This document shows, piece by piece, positions 1-5,162 of a stretch of 6,891 bases of DNA. The stretch comes from Synechococcales cyanobacterium PMM_0085 (lineage in GTDB: Bacteria > Cyanobacteriota > Cyanobacteriia > Elainellales > Elainellaceae). The stretch's first letter is position 1. The number at the start of each line of letters is the position of its first letter. Location of the stretch: the NCBI GenBank assembly GCA_949127705.1, contig CASBQJ010000325.1, positions 1 to 6,891 of the forward strand, given 5' to 3'. A model generated the notes under the pieces. The model was not told the DNA's origin. It ran no database searches and was given only the letters and a program-made list of their open reading frames with translations. The translations under genes and the position numbers were made by a program.

Positions 1-461
1 CCCTATTATTGATTAAGGCGGCTCAGCACTGGCTGCGCCGCACGGCCACCCAACCGCCCGCTAGCCTGACGCCAGCCCATGTGCAGCAGTTTCTGGCTCA
101 GCGCCAGCAGCAAGCCGGAATGACACTGCTGAGTGTGCCGCTGCAAGAAGCGGTGAGCCTGCATTGGCAGCGGCAGATCGACTCGATTCTGCGGTTTGCT
201 CTGCCCGAGTGGCGCGATCGCCTAATCCTGTGGCAGCGGGCATTTCCCAGTTCACTGCCGCTGGCCGCTGATATTAACTGGGCTGCGCTGGCACGGCAAC
301 GGGTTCTGACAGGCGCAGAGATTGGCGCGATCGCCCGCACAGCAGCTAGTGATTTGGCGATCTCTGGCGAGCCAGCCTTGACCATGGCGCATTTGCGGCG
401 GGCGATCGCGCAGCAGGGTCGGCTGAAAGTTTCCAAAAGTGTAACGAACCTCACTTTCTAA
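1..461 (+). CDS. AAA-type ATPase, C-terminal part only (5' end outside window), probably catalytically degenerate module
   Basis: This reading frame is open to the left edge and ends at TAA 459-461, so only about the last 152 residues are visible. The last 85 residues or so fit the end of a bacterial AAA ATPase domain: a hydrophobic strand ending in ILRFALPEW, then a helical lid with LWQRAFP, an acidic DINWAALA segment, the sensor-2-like helix LTGAEIGAIARTAA, and a closing segment TMAHLRRAI. These match the order usual in p97/FtsH-like modules (EFPLPD, W..FP, DF..LA, LTGG.I.N.A.AA). Where Walker B should be, the frame reads LLLIKAAQ (nt 3-26), so the expected Asp-Glu pair appears replaced by Lys-Ala. 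The sensor-1 strand reads TLLSVPLQ without the usual Asn, and the arginine-finger stretch reads HWQRQID. I infer an ATPase-dead module, perhaps one half of a two-domain protein. The Walker A region is not in the window. Family fairly sure; specific role unknown. Confidence 0.72.
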   Translation, partial: LLLIKAAQHWLRRTATQPPASLTPAHVQQFLAQRQQQAGMTLLSVPLQEAVSLHWQRQIDSILRFALPEWRDRLILWQRAFPSSLPLAADINWAALARQRVLTGAEIGAIARTAASDLAISGEPALTMAHLRRAIAQQGRLKVSKSVTNLTF

Positions 462-507
462 AGCGAAGATGACACAGTAGAGACATCCCTAGATTTTGTC
501 TTCAGTG

Positions 508-512
508 AGGAG
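508..512 (+). promoter_or_regulatory. Shine-Dalgarno site of the SIMPL-domain gene
   Basis: AGGAG lies five bases before the ATG at 518. It is among the clearest ribosome binding sites in the window and supports that start codon. Confidence 0.7.
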
Positions 513-517
513 ATCCA

Positions 518-1294
518 ATGCTGACCCATTTACCTAAATCAGCCCAATTAGCCAAATCGGCTAAATCAGGCCAGACTGCTGCTCGCCCCGTAAAGTTGCG
601 CTACATTTTGCCATTGGCGCTGGGCTTGCTGAGTATGATGCCCCTTAGACCCGTGTTAGCAGCAGAAGCGATGATGAGAGTTCTAACGGTGACAGGGCAA
701 GGCTCTGAAACGATTGCGACTAGCTTGACTCAGGTGCAGCTAGGTGTAGAAGTGCAAGACGAGACGGCAGAAAAAGTGCAGCAAGAAGTGGCGCGCCGCT
801 CGGCAGCGGTGGTGCAATTATTGCGATCGCGGAATGTGATTAAGCTACAAACAACCGGGATTAACCTCAACCCCGTCTACAGCTACGAAAATAATCGCCA
901 GCGATTGACGGGCTATGCGGGCAGCAACACCGTTAGCTTCCAAGTTCCAACCGAGCAGGCAGGCAGCATTCTAGATGATGCCGTCCGCGCTGGAGCTAGC
1001 CAAATTAACAGCGTGAGCTTTGTCGCCGCCGATGAGGCGATCGCCCGTGCCCAGAGCGAAGCACTGCGTGAAGCTACTCAAGAAGCCCAAGCTCAGGCCG
1101 ATTCTGTATTGTCGGTTCTAGGACTGAACCGTCAAGAGATCGTCGGCATTCAAGTCAACAATGCCGTTGCGCCCCCCCCCATGCCCTACATGCGGGCAGC
1201 GGCAATGGAAGGTGCCGCCCGTGATGCCGTGACGCCTGTGGTGGGTGGCGAGCAAGATGTGCAAGCCTCAGTAACGCTACAAATTCGCTACTAA
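518..1294 (+). CDS. Secreted SIMPL domain (DUF541) protein
   Basis: This 258-residue protein starts at an ATG preceded by AGGAG. Residues 1-28 are a long basic n-region (K7, K13, K16, R23, K26, R28), followed by a hydrophobic core (about 29-43) and a signal-peptidase I type site after VLA (48) or VLAA (49), so the mature protein is expected in the periplasm or outside the cell. Residues 55-258 fit the SIMPL/DUF541 family: an opening VTGQGSETIATSLTQVQLGV strand, a helix with regularly spaced Ala/Val/Leu (about 83-105), the TTGINLNPVYSY stretch, the GYAGSNTVSFQV strand, and a helix rich in Ala, Glu and Gln (about 170-200). Length is normal for the family. The molecular role of DUF541 proteins is largely undefined; BP26 of Brucella and YggE of E. 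coli (linked to oxidative stress) belong here. Three prolines at 219-221 are encoded by a run of nine C. The gene stands alone, 56 bases after the AAA gene. Confidence 0.9.
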   Translation: MLTHLPKSAQLAKSAKSGQTAARPVKLRYILPLALGLLSMMPLRPVLAAEAMMRVLTVTGQGSETIATSLTQVQLGVEVQDETAEKVQQEVARRSAAVVQLLRSRNVIKLQTTGINLNPVYSYENNRQRLTGYAGSNTVSFQVPTEQAGSILDDAVRAGASQINSVSFVAADEAIARAQSEALREATQEAQAQADSVLSVLGLNRQEIVGIQVNNAVAPPPMPYMRAAAMEGAARDAVTPVVGGEQDVQASVTLQIRY

Positions 1295-1302
1295 AGCTAA
1301 CG

Positions 1303-1340
1303 TGTGAGAGGTTTATCCAATCGCGGATATACCTCTTACA
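1303..1340 (+). terminator. Stable hairpin after the SIMPL gene (terminator-like, no U-tract)
   Basis: Bases 1303-1318 pair with 1325-1340 around a six-base loop (AATCGC), giving a 16-bp stem with one T-T mismatch and one G-U pair. It begins eight bases after the stop codon, which suits 3' end formation or mRNA protection. No run of T follows, so a classical Rho-independent terminator is not shown. Cyanobacteria lack a recognised Rho factor, and hairpins without a U-tract are common after their genes. Confidence 0.5.
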
Positions 1341-1383
1341 GCCGATTTAAAATTTCCAGAGAAAAGTTCAGTTTGGGAAACAG

Positions 1384-1427
1384 CGATCGCAGGTTGGTTT
1401 TTTTGGGCAAACCTGCGCTATCGTTTT
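1384..1427 (+). terminator. Second hairpin followed by TTTT, possible intrinsic terminator
   Basis: CGCAGGTT (1388-1395) is perfectly complementary to AACCTGCG (1410-1417) around a 14-base loop that contains seven T in a row. CGAT (1384-1387) can extend the stem by pairing with ATCG (1420-1423) past a two-base bulge, and TTTT follows at 1424-1427. It overlaps a HIP1 octamer (1383-1390). It lies between the SIMPL and HEAT genes and could end the upstream transcript, or form in the leader of the HEAT gene. Confidence 0.42.
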
Positions 1428-1460
1428 CCTTCAATCTCCCTGTTGCTGTAAAGTGACAGT

Positions 1461-2219
1461 ATGTATGACAAAGATGATTTGTCTGTCCTAGATGCTGAGC
1501 TGGAGTTAGAAAGTCCGTTAGACGATCTAGACCCCTTAGACACTGAGACAGAGGAACCAAAACCCGATCCCGACACGATGCTGTTGCTGCTGCAAGCGCC
1601 GCAAAATCAGCAGCGGATGCTGGCGGCACGGGCTTTTTGTGAACTAGAAGATACGCGGGCAATTCCTTACTTGATCGGACTGCTAACCGATGCCTGTCCG
1701 TTGGTTCGCGTCAGTGCTGCCTATGCCTTGGGGCGCAACCCCAGCCCTAGTGCCGTAGACCCTTTAATCGACCAGCTCAGCCGAGACTGGAACGGATATG
1801 TCCGCAAAGGCATTGTCTGGGCGCTAGGCAACTGCCGCGATCGCCGCACCCTAGAGCCATTAACCGCCGCCCTCAAGACCGATATTTCTGCGGTACGGCT
1901 GTGGGCCGCCAGCGCCCTAGCCCAAATGGCCACCATTAGCTACGAGGTCACCATCGCCGCCATGCCACGCCTGATTGAAGCGCTGCGGCAAGACCCGATC
2001 GACGCCGTTCGCAGCAACTGCGCCTGGTCCATTGGAGAACTGTGCCGCGAATTACCCTCCAACGTCGTCTATGCCACCGCCATTGACGCGCTGATTGAAG
2101 CATTTGCCGAAGACGAAGAGTTAGGCGTGCGCGAAGATGCCAAGCTCTCCATGCTCAAAGTTGGCGATCCGCGTGGGCTGCAAGTGATCGAAGAAATTGA
2201 GCAAGACGGGTTGCTGTAG
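1461..2219 (+). CDS. HEAT-repeat protein (PBS lyase HEAT-like type) with acidic N-terminal tail
   Basis: This is a 252-residue protein with no signal peptide or membrane segment, so it is expected in the cytoplasm. Residues 1-38 hold 16 Asp/Glu and only two Lys, and look disordered. From about residue 40 to the end there are roughly six helical repeats of about 30-37 residues: examples are AIPYLIGLLTD..PLVRVSAAYALG (67-91), AVDPLIDQLSRDWNGYVRKGIVWALG (98-123), TLEPLTAALKTDISAVRLWAASALA (130-154), and later copies with AVRSNCAWSIGEL and GVREDAKLSML. The conserved V-R-x-x-A-x-x-A-L-G pattern is that of PBS-lyase HEAT-like repeats. That family includes phycobilin lyase subunits (CpcE/CpcF type) as well as general scaffold proteins. 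No neighbouring phycobiliprotein gene supports a lyase role, so I call only the fold. No clear Shine-Dalgarno site precedes the ATG. Fold very likely; partner unknown. Confidence 0.88.
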   Translation: MYDKDDLSVLDAELELESPLDDLDPLDTETEEPKPDPDTMLLLLQAPQNQQRMLAARAFCELEDTRAIPYLIGLLTDACPLVRVSAAYALGRNPSPSAVDPLIDQLSRDWNGYVRKGIVWALGNCRDRRTLEPLTAALKTDISAVRLWAASALAQMATISYEVTIAAMPRLIEALRQDPIDAVRSNCAWSIGELCRELPSNVVYATAIDALIEAFAEDEELGVREDAKLSMLKVGDPRGLQVIEEIEQDGLL

Positions 2220-2384
2220 AGGTTACACGTCCCCTCAACGTCCCATAATGAAGATAGATCTTAATTAAGACAGATCTCCTGCATTAGCTATTTCTCAGCG
2301 TCGTCGGAACACCATTCACGCCTGCAAACAGAAATCCATGCCGGGGGTCTGATGGAACGATGAGTTGCGGATTGCGTAATTGTT
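2220..2384. other. Intergenic region with a 12-bp palindrome and paired AGATCT motifs
   Basis: No gene is seen in these 165 bases. The region holds the perfect palindrome TCTTAATTAAGA (2259-2270) and two AGATCT hexamers, at 2256-2261 and 2272-2277, spaced 16 bases start to start. AT-rich dyads of this kind upstream of a gene can be operators. I could not place a convincing promoter here, and no strong ribosome binding site precedes the ATG at 2385. Confidence 0.3.
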
Positions 2385-2897
2385 ATGAACTATGTCGTCG
2401 CCATTTTGGCGGATCGAATTCAAGCCGAAGCCGCTTACTGTGCCTTAGAAGCAGCAAGCTTGCCAGTAGAGCAAGTTAGCATTCTAGGCCGAGGCTACAA
2501 AAGTGCCGATGAATTTGGCTTCTTAGACCCAGCTAAACCAGCCAAAAAACAAGCCTTGCTGATGGCCACTTGGCTAGTGCCGTTTGGCTTAGCTGCTGGC
2601 TTTGCCTTTAATGCCGCCACCGACTTTGACCTAGTATCGGCCGCAGGCGTATGGGGTAATCGCCTGATTGGTGCCCTGCTAGGCGGGGTGGCTGCCGCCA
2701 TGGGCAGTTTCTTTGTGGGGGGCGGTGTAGGGCTAGCCGTTGGCGGTGGCGATGCCCTTCCCTATCGCAATCGCCTCAGCGCTGGAAAATACTTAGTCGT
2801 GGTCAGTGGAACTCCCAATATCACCAATCAAGCCACGCGCATCCTCAAACAGTTTGACCCAGAAAACATCCAGGGCTACGTGGAACCCGATCTTTAA
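2385..2897 (+). CDS. Conserved small membrane protein with glycine-zipper hairpin, function unknown
   Basis: This 170-residue protein has three visible parts. Residues 1-48 form a soluble beta-alpha-beta-like segment (YVVAILADRIQAEAAYCALEAASLPVEQVSILGRGY) resembling the ferredoxin-like start of proteins annotated as general-stress or YflT-like. Residues 57-80 and 93-122 are two hydrophobic segments; the second is very rich in glycine (GALLGG, GGGVGLAVGGG) with GxxxG spacing, a glycine-zipper pattern that favours tight helix packing. Residues 133-166 form a second soluble strand-helix segment (GKYLVVVSGTPNITNQATRILKQF). Proteins of this layout, a split soluble domain around a membrane hairpin, are frequent in cyanobacteria and lack a known role. 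The start is the first ATG of the frame; the Shine-Dalgarno signal is weak. The gene is followed at once by a long hairpin. Gene certain, function not known. Confidence 0.85.
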   Translation: MNYVVAILADRIQAEAAYCALEAASLPVEQVSILGRGYKSADEFGFLDPAKPAKKQALLMATWLVPFGLAAGFAFNAATDFDLVSAAGVWGNRLIGALLGGVAAAMGSFFVGGGVGLAVGGGDALPYRNRLSAGKYLVVVSGTPNITNQATRILKQFDPENIQGYVEPDL

Positions 2898-2899
2898 AA

Positions 2900-2935
2900 G
2901 AGTCAGCATGTTCGCATCTGCGAACATGCTGACTC
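2900..2935. terminator. Perfect 17-bp inverted repeat hairpin between the membrane protein and DUF1995 genes
   Basis: Bases 2900-2916 are the exact reverse complement of 2919-2935, with only two bases between, so RNA would form a stem of about 16 bp with a tetraloop (ATCT). It starts three bases after the stop codon of the upstream gene, the position of a terminator. The + strand has no T-run after it. Read on the - strand, the same stem is followed by TTTT, although no - strand gene ends here. Confidence 0.6.
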
Positions 2936-2997
2936 GCTGCTAATTTCCCCTGCATCCTACTGCTGCACAGAAGCAAGCTACATCCTTTCTGTTTCTT

Positions 2998-3708
2998 ATG
3001 GCTCAACTTCCCTCGACCCTTGAACACGCGATCGCCCAGTCTATTGAGGCGGCCAAAGCGGCGATCGCCGACGGCAAAACCCGGCTGCAAGTGGAGCTAT
3101 TGTTTCCCGAATTAGGGATCATGCCCGTGGCGCAGCAGTTTGTGGCCGGGTTTGGCGATTTAGGCTCAGAACTGCGGGTGTTCTTCCCCGATGCTGGGTC
3201 GGCAGCACTGGCACGGCGCGACTGGGGTGAGCTGCCCTATGCCGTTCGGGGGATTGATGACATGAAGGCAGACATTCAGCCCAACGAGAAGGTGATTTTG
3301 TTTGTGCAGCCTTCGTCTATAGAAGTAGCCAAAGTGGAAGCGCTGTGTGATTTTGCCGGCGATCGCCCGGTCGTGTTTCTCAATCCTCGCCTAGAAGATG
3401 TAGCCACCATTGGCATTGGCTACGCCGGACGGCAGTTACGAGAGCGGTTTTTAAACGTATTCGAATCGTGCTACTACATTCGCCCCCTCGATAGTGCGGC
3501 GCTATTTCGCTGCTACCCAGCGGATTGGCAAGTTTGGCTAGAGCAAGACGGCGAGTACAGCCTAATTTCTGAAACGGCTCAAAAGCCAGTTGGCGAGGAA
3601 TTAGAGCAAATTTTGGTAACCCGAGGCGGGCGGGATCAGCCGCCAGCCCCTAGCAGTCGAGGGCTACTGTCAAGCTTGCAGGCTTTTTTGCGGGCGCTGA
3701 GTCAGTAA
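2998..3708 (+). CDS. DUF1995 family protein (LPA3-like)
   Basis: This 236-residue soluble protein has no signal peptide. It opens with the LPSTLEHAIAQSIEAAKAAIADGKTR segment (4-29) followed by the strand LQVELLFPEL (30-39), both characteristic of DUF1995. Further family-like blocks are LRVFFPDAGSAALARRDWG (59-77), the FVQPSSIEV strand (102-110), FLNPRLED (127-134), and GYAGRQLRERFLNVFESCYYIRPL (141-164), then a W-rich strand WQVWLEQDGEYSLI. The family occurs in cyanobacteria and plastids. In Arabidopsis, LPA3, a DUF1995 member, is needed for photosystem II accumulation; a similar role here is inference only. The last 20 residues form a short hydrophobic helix. No Shine-Dalgarno site is visible before the ATG at 2998, where the leader is pyrimidine-rich. 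The upstream hairpin suggests it is transcribed on its own. Family call is firm, role tentative. Confidence 0.88.
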   Translation: MAQLPSTLEHAIAQSIEAAKAAIADGKTRLQVELLFPELGIMPVAQQFVAGFGDLGSELRVFFPDAGSAALARRDWGELPYAVRGIDDMKADIQPNEKVILFVQPSSIEVAKVEALCDFAGDRPVVFLNPRLEDVATIGIGYAGRQLRERFLNVFESCYYIRPLDSAALFRCYPADWQVWLEQDGEYSLISETAQKPVGEELEQILVTRGGRDQPPAPSSRGLLSSLQAFLRALSQ

Positions 3709-4066
3709 TCACCCGGATCTAGCGCCTGATAGAGCGATTAGAAAGGAGACTGCTTCGATCGCTTGGCTCATAAAACCTGGCAATTAGACTGAAAATTCTC
3801 CAGCTCTAGTTTAGACTTCCCGCTGCCTTGCCATTCCCTCTAAACGGTGCTGATTGCTGCTTTAACCGCTTTGTTGGTTCAATCTTCATCTGATCTTGTT
3901 GCGAACTTAACACGCTCAATTGGGATGTTATTTTATCTACTGGGCATAATGAAGGTAAGTGTTTCTCCTGACGACCTAGTTCAGTTGGTGCCGGCATGGG
4001 CCTGGCAATCAATGGGCTTGAGGGCTGGGGTCGAACGGCAGAAAGCGACGGTTTATCAGGTTCGTC
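3709..4066. other. Gap of about 360 bases without a convincing gene
   Basis: I see no supported gene here. A Shine-Dalgarno-like AAAGGAG (3742-3748) is followed only by a nine-codon frame from TTG at 3763. GTTTAGA (3809-3815) and TCTAAAC (3839-3845) form a 7-bp inverted repeat with a 23-base loop. Frames with GTG or minus-strand starts cross this stretch but have no ribosome binding site or recognisable protein motif, and they run into the metallophosphoesterase gene. Most likely this is the 3' region of the DUF1995 gene plus the promoter and leader of the next gene. Confidence 0.4.
3907..3934 (+). promoter_or_regulatory. Possible sigma-70-type promoter for the metallophosphoesterase gene
   Basis: TTAACA (3907-3912) and TATTTT (3929-3934) are separated by 16 bases, close to the -35/-10 pattern. 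A start near 3942 would give a leader of about 125 bases. Both boxes deviate from consensus, so this is only a candidate. Confidence 0.22.
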
Positions 4067-4867
4067 ATGATGAAAGGCGGGTTGGACGTGGTTAGTAGTC
4101 GGCGCATCTTCATTGGCGATGTTCATGGCCATTATGATGGTTTGATGCAATTGCTAGAGGCGATCGCTCCTAGCACCGACGATCAGGTTTATTTTTTAGG
4201 AGACTTGATCGACCGGGGGCCAAAAAGCGCCCAAGTGGTTACGTTTGTCAAACAAAGTGGATACGTTTGCCTATTAGGCAACCACGAACAAATGTTGCTA
4301 GAGATTTTCCCGAGCGAAAAAGTCTGCCGGCAATCGACCGAGGCATGGCTCTATAGTGGCGGTCAAACCACCCTCTTAAGCTACAGCAACCTGGCAGACT
4401 TGCTGGTAGAGCATGTGACGTGGATGCGATCGCTTCCCACTCACCTCGACCTAGGCGACATCTGGCTGGCTCATGCTGGGATGCACCCAAACCTAGCGAT
4501 CGCCGACCATACCACTCAAGAATACTGCTGGGTTCGCGACGAATTCCACAGCATGACTCGACCCTACTTTCCCGATAAGCTGATTATTACTGGGCACACC
4601 ATTACCTTTACCTTGCCCAACGTTCCCGCTGGGGCGATCGCCTGCGGGCAGGGGTGGATGGATATCGACACAGGAGCCTATCATCCCAAAAGCGGCTGGC
4701 TGACGGCAGTCGATTACACCAATCAGCTGGTTTATCAAGTCAATGTGTTTAAGCGCACGTTGCGCCTATTGCCCCTAGATGAAGTCATCATCAAAATTGA
4801 CCCATCCCGGGTGGTGGCGCGGCGGCGACCCATGATGCAGCTAGAGGCGCTACTCCATCGCTCTTGA
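4067..4867 (+). CDS. PPP-type metallophosphoesterase (Ser/Thr protein phosphatase-like)
   Basis: This 266-residue protein carries the full set of calcineurin-like phosphoesterase motifs: GDVHGHYDG (17-25, metal ligands D18 and H20), GDLIDRGP (45-52, D46 and D49), GNHE (71-74, N72 and H73), LAHAG (134-138, H136), TGHT (175-178, H177), and DIDTGAYH (199-206). These residues bind two metal ions and support hydrolysis of phosphate esters. Bacterial PPP enzymes of this size include Ser/Thr protein phosphatases (PrpA/PrpB type) and ApaH-like nucleotide phosphatases; the sequence alone does not settle the substrate. It has no signal peptide, so it is cytoplasmic. The ATG at 4067 is used here; a GTG at 4088, ten bases after AAAGG (4073-4077), would remove seven residues and leave all motifs intact, so it is a real alternative. 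A basic tail (RVVARRRP) follows the domain. No neighbouring kinase gene is seen. Confidence 0.92.
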   Translation: MMKGGLDVVSSRRIFIGDVHGHYDGLMQLLEAIAPSTDDQVYFLGDLIDRGPKSAQVVTFVKQSGYVCLLGNHEQMLLEIFPSEKVCRQSTEAWLYSGGQTTLLSYSNLADLLVEHVTWMRSLPTHLDLGDIWLAHAGMHPNLAIADHTTQEYCWVRDEFHSMTRPYFPDKLIITGHTITFTLPNVPAGAIACGQGWMDIDTGAYHPKSGWLTAVDYTNQLVYQVNVFKRTLRLLPLDEVIIKIDPSRVVARRRPMMQLEALLHRS

Positions 4868-4885
4868 TCGGCGCTCTTAACTTAG

Positions 4886-5000
4886 AATTTTGGGCGTTGC
4901 TGAATGCAGGTATGAACCGCCAATCTTTAACCTTACTGTAGGGGCGGTTCGCGAACCGCCCCTACGAAATTCATACCTCTAATCAGCCACGCCGAATTTT
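4886..5000. mobile_element. MITE-like element with imperfect terminal inverted repeats
   Basis: The left end (about 4886-4916) and the right end (about 4970-5000) are inverted copies. The inner nine bases, AGGTATGAA (4908-4916) and TTCATACCT (4970-4978), are exact, and about 15 of the next 22 outward bases agree, including the GGCGTTGCTGA / TCAGCCACGCC blocks. The span is about 115 bases with no coding capacity, and it holds a perfect 28-bp palindrome off-centre. Short non-coding elements with such ends are abundant in cyanobacterial genomes. I recall GGCGTTGCTGA-type ends from them but cannot confirm the family. No target-site duplication is evident. It may also end transcription of the metallophosphoesterase gene. 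Confidence 0.55.
4938..4965. repeat. 28-bp perfect palindrome, GC-rich
   Basis: The half-site GTAGGGGCGGTTCG is followed directly by its reverse complement, with no spacer; the axis lies between 4951 and 4952. It could extrude as a cruciform or form a very stable RNA hairpin. Motifs of this GTAGGGGCGG.. type are, as I recall, highly repeated in cyanobacterial intergenic regions. It sits inside the MITE-like element, 21 bases from the left inner repeat and 4 from the right. Confidence 0.8.
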
Positions 5001-5033
5001 GCTCCATTGCACCCTAGTCTAATACCGCTAATT

Positions 5034-5084
5034 GAACCAAGTTGGCTGCTCTTACTGGTTCTAAATCGTCACCAAATCGTCACC
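5034..5084. promoter_or_regulatory. Dyad plus 11-bp tandem repeat upstream of the ABC exporter operon
   Basis: GAACCA (5034-5039) and TGGTTC (5056-5061) form an inverted repeat that extends by two pairs past one bulged base. Directly after it AAATCGTCACC occurs twice in tandem (5063-5073 and 5074-5084). Repeated 11-bp units, about one helical turn apart, could place two protein molecules on the same DNA face. The cluster lies about 80 bases before the operon's start codon. Regulator unknown; chance duplication is possible. Confidence 0.3.
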
Positions 5085-5150
5085 CGGCTGGGGGATGGTA
5101 ATTGTAGAGTTCCTTGATAGGGTTCTATCGTAGGCTGACTGTTCCACGTT

Positions 5151-5154
5151 GAGG
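5151..5154 (+). promoter_or_regulatory. Shine-Dalgarno site supporting the TTG start of the ABC ATPase gene
   Basis: GAGG lies eight bases before TTG 5163. No ATG is available before the conserved ATPase domain, so this site decides the unusual start codon. Confidence 0.5.
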
Positions 5155-5162
5155 TTGACGTT

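Noticed and set aside
1461..2219. Annotation of the HEAT protein as a phycobilin lyase subunit
   Set aside because: HEAT repeats alone do not show lyase activity, and there is no phycobiliprotein gene nearby.
3847..4095. GTG-started frame of 82 codons before and into the metallophosphoesterase gene
   Set aside because: It has no ribosome binding site, no recognisable motif, an atypical basic tail, and overlaps the start of a certain gene in another frame.
3806..4150. Minus-strand frame of 114 codons across the gap
   Set aside because: It overlaps the conserved GDVHG-coding start of the phosphatase, has a low-complexity polar composition and no domain.
5063..5084. Start of a CRISPR or longer tandem array
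   Set aside because: Only two adjoining 11-bp copies exist, without spacers or further units.
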